Shown: positions 24,990 to 34,846 of the stretch, in pieces
Layout: each line of letters begins with the position of its first letter
Numbering within the stretch: position 1 is the stretch's first letter
Assembly (NCBI GenBank): GCA_024398095.1
Contig: JAKSJK010000015.1
Coordinates: forward strand, 1 to 38,009
DNA: 38,009 nucleotides
Source of the DNA: Bacteroidales bacterium
GTDB taxonomy: Bacteria > Bacteroidota > Bacteroidia > Bacteroidales > UBA932
Direction: 5' to 3'
The notes under the pieces: generated by a model
Told to the model about the DNA's origin: nothing
Seen by the model: the letters and a program-made list of their open reading frames with translations, nothing else
The model's database searches: none
Made by a program: the position numbers and the translations under genes

Positions 24990-25708
24990 ATTACCTCCTT
25001 CCTGTCAAACACAGGTCCGTCCTTGCAAACTCTTTTGGCTCCGAGCATGGTCTTGCAGGTGCAGCCCATGCAGATGCCGGTGCCGCAGCCCATTCTTTCC
25101 TCGAAGCTGTACTGGCCTTCGGTGCAGACCTTGCCTTCCAGTGCGCGGAACATAGGCATCGGGCCGCAGGCGTAGAAGAAGTCGTAGTCCACGGCAGGCA
25201 GGGCGTCGGTCACAAAACCCTTCACGCCCAGGGAGCCATCTGCGGTTGCGACAGTAACCTTCGCACCAAGAGCCTCAAACTCCGCCACATAAATAACCTC
25301 ATCGGCCTTATTGAAGCCCAGAATCACATTGACCGGCTTGCCGACTTCGATGAGTTTCTTGGCCAGATAGTACATTGGAGCGGTGCCGATACCGCCGCCT
25401 ACGAGCAGCGGCTTTGAACCGGCGGCCTCGAGATTGAATCCGTTGCCGAGCCCGGTCAGCACGTCCAGTCTCTCCCCTGCCGTCATGGCTGCCATCTGGG
25501 AAGTACCCTTGCCTACAACCTTGTAGAGCAGAGTCAGCACGCCAGCGTTCCAGTCGCACACGGAGATAGGACGACGGAGAAAACGGCCGTCGAGGGCGAT
25601 GTTCACGAACTGGCCAGGCCTCTGTTCGGCACAGCCTGAGAGCTTCATCTCCCAGACGGTCGCATTGACCTGACGGTTCGAAATTATTGTGAGTTTTTCT
25701 CTATTCAT
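24983..25708 (-). CDS. pyrK: Dihydroorotate dehydrogenase B, electron-transfer subunit
   Basis: 241 residues. FAD-binding N-terminus with RRPISVCDW, NAD-binding GGGIGTAPMYYLAKKL, and a [2Fe-2S] cluster set C208-x4-C213-x2-C216-x11-C228 near the C-terminus, with an additional Cys218. It moves electrons from PyrD to NAD+. It overlaps pyrC by 8 bp upstream and pyrD by 7 bp downstream. Confidence 0.97.
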   Translation of the reverse strand: MNREKLTIISNRQVNATVWEMKLSGCAEQRPGQFVNIALDGRFLRRPISVCDWNAGVLTLLYKVVGKGTSQMAAMTAGERLDVLTGLGNGFNLEAAGSKPLLVGGGIGTAPMYYLAKKLIEVGKPVNVILGFNKADEVIYVAEFEALGAKVTVATADGSLGVKGFVTDALPAVDYDFFYACGPMPMFRALEGKVCTEGQYSFEERMGCGTGICMGCTCKTMLGAKRVCKDGPVFDRKEVIW

Positions 25709-26930
25709 ATATAAGTTTGCCGTCTTTATATGTTCTGACGCAGCGTCCCTGCACCTTCCAGCCGTCGAACGGAGTGCTGTGGCCCATGGACACGAAGTCT
25801 TTGCTGTCTATTACATATTCGCCGTCGAGGTCGAATACGGCGATATCTGCCGGCTGTCCAGGCTCGAGAGCGCCCCCGAAGCCGAAGATACGGCGAGGAT
25901 TGTCGCACATCAGTTCGAACAGTTTGCCAAGACTGATCACACCCGGCTTGACGAGTTTCGTATACATTACCGGGAAGGCAGTTTCAAGACCGACTATACC
26001 CATCAGGCTCTTGTCGTAGCCACGGGACTTCTCTTCTGCCGTATGAGGAGCGTGGTCGGTGGCAATCACCTCCACTGTTCCGTCCTGGATACCGGCAATA
26101 AGAGCATCCCTGTCGGCGGCTTCCCGCAGTGGCGGGTTCATCCTGAAGCGGCCCTCGTCATTGCGATCCGCCTGGGTCAGGGTAAGATAATGCGGTGCAG
26201 TTTCGCAGCTTACGCGTGCACCGGCAGCCTTGGCCTTGCGGATAGCTTCCACACTTTCCTTTGTGCTGACATGGCAGACATGGTAGCGGCAGCCGATCTC
26301 AGTTGCCATTTCGGCATCCCTTGCCACCTGCACCCACTCGCTTTCCGGTCCGAATGGCACCTGGTCCATATCCTCGCAGTGAGCAGAGATAACGACATCC
26401 TCCCTGAGAGCCTGCATCATGGCCTCCTTCATGACATCGGCAGTCTGGATACCGCTGCCGTCGTCAGAGAAACCTGCGACCTTATCCTTGAGAGCTGCCA
26501 TATCCACTACAGCACCGCCCTTGCGGCCGGAAGTGATGGTGGCAAAAGGACGCACGTCCACCTTTGCCTGCTCGGATCTTATAAGGTCAAGCTGTACCTG
26601 GAGTGTCTCAGGGGCGTCCGGAGCCGGATTGAGGTTAGGCATCGGACAGACAAGGGTATATCCACCCTTCGCCGCCGCTGCAGAACCGCTCGCGATAGTC
26701 TCCTTGGCACTGAATCCAGGCTCGCGGAAATGAACATGGACATCGACCAGGCCGTAGCTGACTACGCAACCGGTGATGTCCACAACTTCCGCCTCTGGAT
26801 GGGCTTCTGGAGCTATATTCTCAGAAATGAGAGTGATGACGCCGTCTGAAAACAGAATATCGGAAGGGAACAACTCGCCTCTTTGAACGATCTGTCCACC
26901 TTTGAGGATGATGCTTCCGTTTTCTGCCAT
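25701..26930 (-). CDS. pyrC: Dihydroorotase (class I type)
   Basis: 409 residues of the amidohydrolase family; closes carbamoyl-aspartate to dihydroorotate. Metal site H65-x-H67 in DVHVHFREPG, then VVISAHCED, YHVCHVST and the metal Asp in VIATDHAPHTAEEK. The carboxylated Lys common in this class is not obvious where I looked. Length and motif order match the class I enzymes of Gram-positive and Bacteroidetes genomes rather than the shorter E. coli form. It is 5 bp after the purT stop. Confidence 0.96.
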   Translation of the reverse strand: MAENGSIILKGGQIVQRGELFPSDILFSDGVITLISENIAPEAHPEAEVVDITGCVVSYGLVDVHVHFREPGFSAKETIASGSAAAAKGGYTLVCPMPNLNPAPDAPETLQVQLDLIRSEQAKVDVRPFATITSGRKGGAVVDMAALKDKVAGFSDDGSGIQTADVMKEAMMQALREDVVISAHCEDMDQVPFGPESEWVQVARDAEMATEIGCRYHVCHVSTKESVEAIRKAKAAGARVSCETAPHYLTLTQADRNDEGRFRMNPPLREAADRDALIAGIQDGTVEVIATDHAPHTAEEKSRGYDKSLMGIVGLETAFPVMYTKLVKPGVISLGKLFELMCDNPRRIFGFGGALEPGQPADIAVFDLDGEYVIDSKDFVSMGHSTPFDGWKVQGRCVRTYKDGKLIYE

Positions 26931-26935
26931 ATCAA

Positions 26936-28120
26936 TTACAATATTTTAATTTCAAGTTTGTTATATGCCCGTTCGGCTTTTGCAAGCGCCTTTTCGACCG
27001 TCTCGTCCGTGGCGAGGATGACTCCGAAGCGTCTGTGGCCGTGGACTTCAGGCTTGCCGAACAGTCGGATCTGGACACCTTCTTCCTCGAGCACCTTCTC
27101 GAGATTGCCGAACTCTACCTTGTCAGTGTCTCCTTCCACAACGATCGCCTTGCTGGCACTAGGACCGAAGAAGCGTACCGAAGGGATCGGGAGACCGAGG
27201 AGAGCCCTCGCATGGAGAGCGAACTCGGAAAGATCCTGGGAAATCATGGTCACCATTCCGGTGTCGTGAGGACGAGGGGAAACCTCGCTGAAGATGACCT
27301 CATCTCCCTTGACAAACATCTCCACGCCGAAGATTCCGTAACCGCCGAGGGCATCGGTGATTGTCTTTGCAATCTCGCCGGCCTTTTCGAGAGCGGCAGG
27401 GCTCATGGTCTGAGGCTGCCAGGATTCGCGGTAATCACCGTCAACCTGATGATGTCCGACAGGCTTGAGAAGAGTGGTTCCTGCGCAGTGACGTACTGTC
27501 AGAAGGGTTATCTCGTAATCGAAGTTCACAAATCCCTCGACTATCACGCGTCCGGCCCCTGCACGGCCACCTTCCTGGGAAATCTCCCATGAACGATCTA
27601 TATCCTCTTCCTTGCGGATGACGCTCTGGCCGTGGCCCGATGAACTCATTACAGGCTTGACAACGCATGGGATGCCGACCGTCTTCACACCCTCGCAGAA
27701 CTCCTCATAGGTGTCGGCAAAGACATACTTGCTGGTCGGGAGTCCGAGAGTCTCTGCAGCGAGGCGGCGTATGCCTTCCCTGTCCATGGTAAGGCGTGCA
27801 GCCTTGGCTGTAGGAGTTACATGGTAGCCTTCCTTCTCGAGTTCCACGAGAGTGTCGGTCGCGATGGCTTCAACTTCCGGGATGATGTGGTCAGGACGCT
27901 CTTTCTCGATTATGGAACGCAGAGCGGCGCCGTCCAGCATGGAAAGTGTATGGGAACGGTGCGCAACCTGCATCGCAGGAGCATTTTCATATCTGTCGAG
28001 AGCAATGACTTCAACCCCATAACGCTGGAGTTCGAGTGCGACTTCCTTTCCGAGTTCGCCGGAGCCGCAGAGAAGGGCTTTTCTTGCAACGCTGGTAAGC
28101 GGGGTGCCAATTTTAGTCAT
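26936..28120 (-). CDS. purT: Formate-dependent phosphoribosylglycinamide formyltransferase
   Basis: 394 residues from 28120 ([20 protein letters not shown]). A longer frame opens at 28150, but its ATG lies inside the -7 promoter box (28148-28155), so it would not be in the mRNA. PurT uses formate and ATP to formylate GAR, step 3 of purine synthesis. Motifs: [20 protein letters not shown], the ATP-grasp stretch with [12 protein letters not shown] and [26 protein letters not shown], and [15 protein letters not shown]. It is a purine gene at the head of a mainly pyrimidine operon. Confidence 0.97.
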   Translation of the reverse strand: MTKIGTPLTSVARKALLCGSGELGKEVALELQRYGVEVIALDRYENAPAMQVAHRSHTLSMLDGAALRSIIEKERPDHIIPEVEAIATDTLVELEKEGYHVTPTAKAARLTMDREGIRRLAAETLGLPTSKYVFADTYEEFCEGVKTVGIPCVVKPVMSSSGHGQSVIRKEEDIDRSWEISQEGGRAGAGRVIVEGFVNFDYEITLLTVRHCAGTTLLKPVGHHQVDGDYRESWQPQTMSPAALEKAGEIAKTITDALGGYGIFGVEMFVKGDEVIFSEVSPRPHDTGMVTMISQDLSEFALHARALLGLPIPSVRFFGPSASKAIVVEGDTDKVEFGNLEKVLEEEGVQIRLFGKPEVHGHRRFGVILATDETVEKALAKAERAYNKLEIKIL

Positions 28121-28147
28121 AAGTTCGGATCGGTTTATTACCGCCTG

Positions 28148-28178
28148 CAAATATACGCAGTATCGCTCGTTTTTGAAA
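28148..28178 (-). promoter_or_regulatory. Promoter of the purT-pyr-purC operon
   Basis: Minus-strand TATATTTG (28155-28148) is a perfect -7 box, and TTTC (28178-28175) lies 19 bp upstream as a one-mismatch -33 box. The leader before the purT ATG at 28120 is about 20 nt, too short for an attenuator. Confidence 0.7.
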
Positions 28179-28206
28179 GTATTTCAGCCCCGCGTACGCA
28201 CACATT

Positions 28207-28240
28207 TTATCCACAATCCAGGCCTGCCGATTGTTAACAA
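28207..28240. promoter_or_regulatory. DnaA-box sequence and TTGTTAACAA palindrome between divergent nucleotide operons
   Basis: TTATCCACA (28207-28215) equals the consensus DnaA box. Sixteen bp further is the perfect palindrome TTGTTAACAA (28231-28240). Both sit between the -7 boxes of the two operons. The 219-bp gap 28121-28339 contains no gene that I can support. Any regulatory role is untested. Confidence 0.4.
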
Positions 28241-28279
28241 CTTTTCTTTCAGCATACCTTTTTTTCCGATTGCTTGGAG

Positions 28280-28287
28280 TAACTTTG
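28280..28287 (+). promoter_or_regulatory. -7 promoter box of the purine operon
   Basis: TAACTTTG on the plus strand matches TAnnTTTG, with a T-rich CTTT about 19 bp upstream standing in for the -33 box. It lies about 50 bp before the purE ATG, giving a leader of roughly 45 nt. Confidence 0.65.
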
Positions 28288-28339
28288 CGTGCGTATTTTT
28301 TTTGACACCGAAACACAGAAACATTTACAGATACTCTAT

Positions 28340-28813
28340 ATGAAGGTAGCAATCATCATGGGGTCAACAAGCGACTGGGGCACAATGTCAGCCGCTGCCG
28401 AAACCCTCAAAGAATTCGGCATTGAGAATGAAGTCAGCATCATCAGCGCACACAGGACTCCGGACCTGGCAGCCGATTTTGCAAAGAACGCAAAGGCCAA
28501 CGGAATCAAGGTCATCATCGCAGGAGCAGGCGGAGCCGCCCATCTCGCAGGCGTGATCGCAGCCATGACCACAGTCCCTGTCATCGGAGTGCCGATCAGG
28601 TCAAAGGCTCTCAACGGAATGGATTCCCTACTTTCCATCGTCCAGATGCCTTCAGGAATTCCTGTTGCGACAATGGCGATCGACGGTGCAAAGAACGCGG
28701 CCCTCTATGCTGTCCAGATGCTCGCACTCTCAGACGAGACTCTCAGCGCTAAGCTCGACGAGTTCCGCCGCAAGCAGACCCAGAAGGTAATTGACGCGAA
28801 AATCGAACTTTAA
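28340..28813 (+). CDS. purE: N5-carboxyaminoimidazole ribonucleotide mutase
   Basis: 157 residues from 28340 ([16 protein letters not shown]); the in-frame ATG at 28289 falls at the promoter. It moves the carboxyl group of N5-CAIR to C4. Motifs: MGSTSDW, SAHRTPD with catalytic His38, [14 protein letters not shown] and [16 protein letters not shown]. It resembles class I enzymes such as E. coli PurE, which depend on PurK; purK is not in the window. First gene of purE-L-M-D-H-HD. Confidence 0.96.
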   Translation: MKVAIIMGSTSDWGTMSAAAETLKEFGIENEVSIISAHRTPDLAADFAKNAKANGIKVIIAGAGGAAHLAGVIAAMTTVPVIGVPIRSKALNGMDSLLSIVQMPSGIPVATMAIDGAKNAALYAVQMLALSDETLSAKLDEFRRKQTQKVIDAKIEL

Positions 28814-28817
28814 CAAT

Positions 28818-31800
28818 ATGAACACACGCCTATTCGTTGAAAAGAAGCCTTCCTTCCGTGTGGAAGCGGAGAGCCTTCTCAAAGACCTCAGAGAAAATCT
28901 CCAGCTCAAGGTTGACGGGCTCAGGCTCGTAAACGTTTACGACCTCTTCGGCTTTTCGGAAGAGCTCGTGGAGAAATGCCGCTACAAAGTTTTCGGCGAG
29001 ATCGTAACCGACAATGTCACCGATGAGTGCAATCTCGAGGGCTGCAGCTACGTTGCAATCGAATCGCTTCCGGGACAGTTTGACCAGAGAGCCTCGTCAG
29101 CCGTGGACTGCGTAAAGCTCATAGACCCTAACGCAGACATCCGCATCAAGAGCGCAAAGCTTCTGATATTCGACGGAATCCTAAGCGACAAAGATCTTGA
29201 AGCTGTAAAGAAATATACCATCAACGCCGTTGAGTGCCGCGAGAAAGACCTCAGCAAACTCGTAGAAAACGAAAATGCAGATGTCAAGCCTCTCCAGGAC
29301 CTCAGCGGTTTTACTTTGATGAAAGAGGAAGAGCTCGCACCGTTCTGCAAGGCCAACGGACTCGCCATGAACGCAGACGACCTCCGCGAAGTCGTGAACT
29401 ACTTCAAGGCTGAAGGTCGCGACCCTAGCGAGACCGAACTCCGCATCCTCGACACCTATTGGAGCGACCACTGCCGCCACACCACCTTCACCACCGAACT
29501 CACCGAGATCAATGTCGAGGACTCATTCATCAAGACTGACATCGACGGCACCATCAAGATGTACCTCAAGATGAGGGAAGAGCTCGGACGCAGCAAGAAG
29601 GGCCTGAACCTCATGGATATGGCGACCATCGGCGCACGCTACCTCAAGGCCAAGGGCATACTCGACGACATGGAAGTGAGCGAAGAAAACAACGCCTGCA
29701 GCATCTATGTCGATGTTGACGTGGACGGCACCATGGAAGAATGGCTCCTCCAGTTCAAGAACGAGACCCACAACCACCCTACCGAGATCGAACCGTTCGG
29801 CGGTGCTGCTACCTGCCTCGGCGGTGCGATCCGCGACCCGCTTTCCGGCCGTGCATATGTCTACCAGGCAATGCGTGTGACTGGTGCGGCAGACATCTGG
29901 AAGGAAGTAGCCGACACCATCCCTGGCAAGCTTCCTCAGAAGGTCATCTCCAAGAAGGCCGCACAGGGCTACTCGTCATACGGTAACCAGATCGGCCTCG
30001 CGACCACCCTCGTGAAGGAGATCCACCATCCCGGCTATGTTGCCAAGCGCCTGGAGATCGGCGCCGTTGTAGGCGCAGTGAAGGCGGAGAATGTCAGGAG
30101 GGAGTCCCCTGCCCCTGGCGATGTGATCCTCATGTTTGGCGGCAAGACCGGACGCGACGGCATCGGCGGCGCAACCGGTTCATCAAAGGAGCACACCGAG
30201 GCTTCCCTCGAGACCTGCGGCAGCGAGGTGCAGAAGGGTAACGCACCTGAAGAGCGCAAGATCCAGCGTCTCTTCCGCCGCCCTGAGGTCACCAGACTTA
30301 TCAAGAAATCCAACGACTTCGGTGCAGGCGGTGTCTGCGTGGCTATCGGCGAGCTTACCGACGGCCTGGACATCTACCTGGACCGCGTCCCTACCAAATA
30401 CAGCGGCCTGAACTCCACCGAGCTCGCAATCAGCGAGTCCCAGGAGAGAATGTCAGTGGTCGTAGAGGCCAAAGATCAGGCAGAGTTCGAGGCATACTGC
30501 CGTGAGGAGAATCTCGCAGTCACCCATGTGGCTGATGTGACCGACCGCGGCCGCATGAGGATGTTCAACGGAGATGTCTGCGTAGCCGACCTCTCCCGTG
30601 CATTCATCGACAGTGCAGGCGCTACCCACTACGCAAAGGCTGCCATCGCTCCGGTAAGCAAGGAGATGCCTCAGAACAACTACAAGAGCCTCACCATGCT
30701 CGGCAAGTTCAAGGACCTCCTCTCCCGTCCTAACGTATGCTCGCAGAAGGGCCTCGTCGAGATGTTCGACGCAACCATCGGCCGTTCTACCGTGCTCATG
30801 CCTTACGGCGGAAAGCGCCAGGCCAGCGAGACCCAGGTTTCAGTCCAGAAGCTCCCTGTGGACGGTTATACCGACACAGCCAGCATGATGGCCTACGGCT
30901 TCAACCCTGTGATCAGCAGCTGGAGCCCATATCATGGTGCTGCATACGCAGTTGTCGACGCCTGCGCAAAGGTAGTCGCAGCCGGCGGACGCTACAACCG
31001 CATGCGCTTCTCCTACCAGGAGTATTTCGAGAGAATGACCAGCGATCCTCACAGCTGGGGCAAGCCTATGAGTGCAATCCTCGGTGCCCTGAAGATGCAG
31101 GTTGCCCTCGGTCTTCCGTCAATCGGCGGCAAGGACTCCATGAGCGGCACCTTCGAGCACATCAGCGTACCTCCTACCCTCGTAGCCTTCGGTATCACAC
31201 CAGTCAATGCGAACAAGGTCATATCCACCGATTTCAAGAAGGCCGGCGACAAACTCTATGTCGTACGTCACAACCCTAAGAGGAACCACATGCCTGACAC
31301 CGATGCCCTCGCAGCTTCATGGAACGCCCTCCAGGACGCAATCGCAGCCGGCAAGGTGAAGGCAGCCTACGCTCTCGGCGAAGGCGGTCTGGCAGAAGCA
31401 ATCTGCAAGATGGCATTCGGAAACTGGCTCGGAGCCCTGGTAAGCTCGACCGAACGCGACCTCTTCAAATACAGCTACGGTTCCATCCTTATCGAGACTT
31501 CCGGCACTGTGGATATCCCGGGTGCAGAACTCATCGGCAAGGTCATCAAGGATCCTGAGATCGTAGTAAACGGCAACACCATGCCGCTCGCAGATCTCGA
31601 GGCCGCCTACCTGGGCAAGCACGACAAGATCTACGCACAGACAGCAAAGGCTGACACTCCTGTCGCTGTCGAGCCGGCGAAGATCGAAAAAACTGCAAAG
31701 ACCAAGACATATCCAGGCGAGGCAGTCGAGACCCCGAAGGTCTACATTCCTGTCTTCCCGGGAACCAACTGCGACTATGACACCGCAAAGGCTTTCCGCA

Positions 31801-32534
31801 AGGCTGGCGCTGAGGTTACTCTCGGAGTGTTCTGCAACCAGACTCCGGAGGACGTGCTCAACTCCATCGCAAAGATGAAGGCAGCCATCGACGGCAGCCA
31901 CATCCTTATGCTTGCCGGCGGATTCTCATCCGGTGACGAGCCTGACGGCAGCGGCAAGTTCATCGCGAGCGTGCTCACCAACGACGAGATTGCAGCGTCC
32001 ATCGACGCCCTTCTCGACCGCGGCGGCCTCATCCTCGGCATCTGCAACGGTTTCCAGGCACTCGTGAAGTCCGGCCTGCTTCCATACGGACGCAGCGGCC
32101 ACCTCACCGCAGAGTCTCCTACCCTCTTCCGCAACAACATCAACAGGCATATCTCCCAGATGGTTACCACCCGCGTGGCATCCGTGGATTCTCCATGGCT
32201 CCGCGGCTTTGGCGAGGGCGAGTTGCACAGCATCGCCATGAGCCACGGCGAGGGCAAGTTCACCGTAAGCGAGAAACTCGCGGCAGAACTCTTTGCAAAC
32301 GGCCAGGTTGCCTTCCAGTATGCAGATCCGGAAAGCGGAGAAGCAACCATGCAGTCGCCTTTCAATCCTAACGGTTCAAGCTATGCAATCGAGGGTATCA
32401 TCAGTCCTGACGGACAGATCCTCGGCAAGATGGGCCACTCGGAGCGCTGGGAGCAGAACGTCTTCCGCAACATAGCGGGCAACTGCCGTCAGAAACTCTT
32501 CGAGAATGCAGTAAGCTATTTCAGGAAAAAATAA
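28818..32534 (+). CDS. purL: Phosphoribosylformylglycinamidine (FGAM) synthase, single-chain
   Basis: 1238 residues, the large one-chain form rather than the PurLQS complex. It converts FGAR, ATP and glutamine to FGAM. The start at 28818 (MNTRLFVEKKPSFRVEAESL) is 4 bp after purE. Synthase core: DTYWSDHCRHTTF, FKNETHNHPTEIEPFGGAAT and IGGATGSSKEHTEAS; a second half has FNPVISSWSPYHGAAYAVVD and GGKDSMSGTF. The C-terminal class I glutaminase domain (about 980-1238) has Cys1076 in GICNGFQAL with His1143 and Glu1145 in MSHGEGKF, the complete ammonia-releasing triad. A short Lys-rich linker precedes it. Confidence 0.98.
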   Translation: MNTRLFVEKKPSFRVEAESLLKDLRENLQLKVDGLRLVNVYDLFGFSEELVEKCRYKVFGEIVTDNVTDECNLEGCSYVAIESLPGQFDQRASSAVDCVKLIDPNADIRIKSAKLLIFDGILSDKDLEAVKKYTINAVECREKDLSKLVENENADVKPLQDLSGFTLMKEEELAPFCKANGLAMNADDLREVVNYFKAEGRDPSETELRILDTYWSDHCRHTTFTTELTEINVEDSFIKTDIDGTIKMYLKMREELGRSKKGLNLMDMATIGARYLKAKGILDDMEVSEENNACSIYVDVDVDGTMEEWLLQFKNETHNHPTEIEPFGGAATCLGGAIRDPLSGRAYVYQAMRVTGAADIWKEVADTIPGKLPQKVISKKAAQGYSSYGNQIGLATTLVKEIHHPGYVAKRLEIGAVVGAVKAENVRRESPAPGDVILMFGGKTGRDGIGGATGSSKEHTEASLETCGSEVQKGNAPEERKIQRLFRRPEVTRLIKKSNDFGAGGVCVAIGELTDGLDIYLDRVPTKYSGLNSTELAISESQERMSVVVEAKDQAEFEAYCREENLAVTHVADVTDRGRMRMFNGDVCVADLSRAFIDSAGATHYAKAAIAPVSKEMPQNNYKSLTMLGKFKDLLSRPNVCSQKGLVEMFDATIGRSTVLMPYGGKRQASETQVSVQKLPVDGYTDTASMMAYGFNPVISSWSPYHGAAYAVVDACAKVVAAGGRYNRMRFSYQEYFERMTSDPHSWGKPMSAILGALKMQVALGLPSIGGKDSMSGTFEHISVPPTLVAFGITPVNANKVISTDFKKAGDKLYVVRHNPKRNHMPDTDALAASWNALQDAIAAGKVKAAYALGEGGLAEAICKMAFGNWLGALVSSTERDLFKYSYGSILIETSGTVDIPGAELIGKVIKDPEIVVNGNTMPLADLEAAYLGKHDKIYAQTAKADTPVAVEPAKIEKTAKTKTYPGEAVETPKVYIPVFPGTNCDYDTAKAFRKAGAEVTLGVFCNQTPEDVLNSIAKMKAAIDGSHILMLAGGFSSGDEPDGSGKFIASVLTNDEIAASIDALLDRGGLILGICNGFQALVKSGLLPYGRSGHLTAESPTLFRNNINRHISQMVTTRVASVDSPWLRGFGEGELHSIAMSHGEGKFTVSEKLAAELFANGQVAFQYADPESGEATMQSPFNPNGSSYAIEGIISPDGQILGKMGHSERWEQNVFRNIAGNCRQKLFENAVSYFRKK

Positions 32535-32552
32535 TAATACCTTATATATAAT

Positions 32553-33581
32553 ATGGCACAAAGTTATGAGAAAGCCGGTGTAAACCTCGAGGCCGGCTAC
32601 GATGTGGTAAGACGCATCAAGAAACATGTAGCATCCACCAACCGTCCCGGTTCAATGGGCAACATCGGAGCGTTCGGCGGAATGTTCGACCTCGCATCAC
32701 TCGGCTATAAGGAGCCGGTGCTCGTAAGCGGTACCGACGGTGTTGGAACCAAACTTAAACTTGCCTTTGCGATGGACAAGCACGACACTGTCGGCATCGA
32801 TGCTGTCGCAATGTGCGTCAACGACGTGCTCGCACAGGGCGCAGAGCCTCTCGTATTCCTCGATTACGTAGCAGTAGGCCACAACGAGCCCGCAATGGTC
32901 GAGGCCATCGTCGCAGGTGTTGCCGAGGGCTGCCGCCAGGCAGGCTGCGCACTTGTAGGCGGCGAGACCGCTGAAATGCCGGGCATGTACACAGAAGGCG
33001 AATATGATATCGCAGGCTTTACTGTAGGCTGCGTCGAGAAATCAAAGCTCATCGACGCATCCAAGGTCAAGGCCGGCGACGTCCTCGTAGGCATCGCTTC
33101 CACCGGCGTTCACTCCAACGGTTTCAGCCTCGTGCGCAAGGTCGTTGCCGATGCCGGTTTCCAGTACACCGACAAGTGTCCTGAATTCTTCGGTGACAAG
33201 ATGATCGGCGAGGTGCTCCTCACCCCTACCCGCATCTATGTGAAGCAGGTTCTCGAGGTGATCCGCAACTGCGATGTACACGGCGTGGCTCACATCACCG
33301 GAGGCGGTTTCGATGAGAATATCCCACGTATCCTCCACGAGGGACAGGGTCTCGAGATCCACGAGGGCAGCTGGGAGATCCTCCCTGTGTTCGGCTTCCT
33401 CGAGAAGTACGGAAACATTCCTCACCGCGAGATGTTCAACATCTACAACATGGGTATCGGCATGGTGATCGCACTCGATGAGTCTGAGGCTCAGAAGGCA
33501 ATCGACATCCTCGCAGCAAAGGGCGAGAAGGCAAGCGTCATCGGCAAGGTTACCGAGTCTGGAATCGTTGACATCAGGTAA
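32553..33581 (+). CDS. purM: Phosphoribosylformylglycinamidine cyclo-ligase (AIR synthase)
   Basis: 342 residues. It closes the imidazole ring of FGAM with ATP, giving AIR, directly after the PurL reaction. Motifs: [48 protein letters not shown] and [15 protein letters not shown], the ATP-binding pattern of the PurM/PurL/SelD superfamily. The start is 18 bp after purL and its stop is 2 bp before purD. Confidence 0.97.
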   Translation: MAQSYEKAGVNLEAGYDVVRRIKKHVASTNRPGSMGNIGAFGGMFDLASLGYKEPVLVSGTDGVGTKLKLAFAMDKHDTVGIDAVAMCVNDVLAQGAEPLVFLDYVAVGHNEPAMVEAIVAGVAEGCRQAGCALVGGETAEMPGMYTEGEYDIAGFTVGCVEKSKLIDASKVKAGDVLVGIASTGVHSNGFSLVRKVVADAGFQYTDKCPEFFGDKMIGEVLLTPTRIYVKQVLEVIRNCDVHGVAHITGGGFDENIPRILHEGQGLEIHEGSWEILPVFGFLEKYGNIPHREMFNIYNMGIGMVIALDESEAQKAIDILAAKGEKASVIGKVTESGIVDIR

Positions 33582-33583
33582 GG

Positions 33584-34837
33584 ATGAAGAAGAAAGTACT
33601 CGTAGTTGGCAGCGGCGGTCGCGAGCATGCGATCGTCGACGCCCTCAGCCGTTCCCCTCAGGTCGGCACAATATATTGCGCTCCGGGCAACGCCGGCATA
33701 GCCACACAGGCTGAGTGCGTGGCCATCAAGGACACAGATGTCAAAGGTCTGCTCGAGTTCGCCAAGAGCAAGGACATCGACCTCACCGTGGTAGGTCCGG
33801 AGGCGGCCCTCGCAGTGGGCATCGCGGACGAGTTCCGTGCGGCAGGTCTGAGCATCTTCGGCCACAGCAAGGCTGCAGCCAGGATAGAGACCAGCAAGGA
33901 GTTCGCAAAGGTCATCATGGAGAAATACAATGTCCCTACCGCAGCCTACAAGTCCTTCTCCGAATACGAGGAGGCGCTTGCCTATGTGCTCGCACGTCCT
34001 TTCCCTGCAGTCCTCAAGTATGACGGACTCGCAGCCGGCAAGGGTGTTGTGATCGCCCAGGACGCTGCAGAGGCTACCGAGGCCCTCAAGGATATGCTCC
34101 TCGACACCCGCTTCGGCAAGGGCAAGGTCGTGGTGGAGGACTATCTCGAGGGACCTGAATTCTCATTCATGTGCTTCGCAGACGGCAACCGCATCTGGCC
34201 GATGCCTCTGGCACAGGACCACAAGCGCGCCTTCGACGGCGACAAGGGTCCTAACACCGGCGGCATGGGTGCATACTCACCTCTCCCATTCATCACAGAG
34301 GAAGACAAGGCTTTCGCCGTAAAGAATGTGCTCCAGGCTGTCGCAGACGGCATGGTCGCAGAAGGCTGTCCACTCAAGGGCGTGCTCTACGGCGGCCTAA
34401 TGAAGACCGCACAGGGAGTCAAGGTTATCGAGTTCAACGCCCGTTTCGGTGACCCTGAGACCGAGGTCGTGCTGCCTCTGCTCAAGAGCGACATCTACGA
34501 TATATTCAGTGCTGTCGCAAACGGAACCACATGTGCTGAGCCAGAGTGGAGCAACGAATCCATCCTCGGCATCGTACTCGCTTCCAAGGGCTATCCCGGC
34601 AGCTACCAGAAAGGCTTTCCTATCGTCATCGACCCGGAGATCGACGCCCACATCTATCACATGGGTACCGCAGTGGATTCAAACTGCAACCTCGTGACAG
34701 CCGGCGGACGTGTCATCATGGCAGTATGCAAGGGCAGCGACATCAAGGATGCGCGCGCAAAGGCAAATGTAGCCGCAGACCTGATCAAATGCGAGAATCT
34801 CTTCCACAGGAAGGATATCGGTTGGCAGATTAAATAA
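33584..34837 (+). CDS. purD: Phosphoribosylamine-glycine ligase (GAR synthetase)
   Basis: 417 residues. Joins phosphoribosylamine and glycine with ATP, step 2 of purine synthesis. VGSGGREHAIVDAL at the N-terminus, VGPEAALAVGIADEF, an ATP-grasp domain with KYDGLAAGKGVVIAQD, DHKRAFDGDKGPNTGGMGAYS, and VIEFNARFGDPE, the metal/ATP signature. Standard length for a monofunctional enzyme; no fusion to PurM or PurN. Confidence 0.98.
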   Translation: MKKKVLVVGSGGREHAIVDALSRSPQVGTIYCAPGNAGIATQAECVAIKDTDVKGLLEFAKSKDIDLTVVGPEAALAVGIADEFRAAGLSIFGHSKAAARIETSKEFAKVIMEKYNVPTAAYKSFSEYEEALAYVLARPFPAVLKYDGLAAGKGVVIAQDAAEATEALKDMLLDTRFGKGKVVVEDYLEGPEFSFMCFADGNRIWPMPLAQDHKRAFDGDKGPNTGGMGAYSPLPFITEEDKAFAVKNVLQAVADGMVAEGCPLKGVLYGGLMKTAQGVKVIEFNARFGDPETEVVLPLLKSDIYDIFSAVANGTTCAEPEWSNESILGIVLASKGYPGSYQKGFPIVIDPEIDAHIYHMGTAVDSNCNLVTAGGRVIMAVCKGSDIKDARAKANVAADLIKCENLFHRKDIGWQIK

Positions 34838-34846
34838 GTAAAAGAT

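Noticed and set aside
25689-26849. Long plus-strand open frame (about 386 codons) opposite pyrC
   Set aside because: It is antisense to a complete dihydroorotase with all family motifs, and its protein has no recognisable domain. Codon bias of the sense gene explains an open frame on the other strand.
28121-28150. Ten-residue longer PurT start at 28150
   Set aside because: The ATG lies inside the -7 promoter box, so the codon would be upstream of the transcript start.
28192-28199. GCGTACGC palindrome in the purT-purE gap
   Set aside because: An 8-bp palindrome without a partner copy or a clear position relative to either promoter; too likely by chance.
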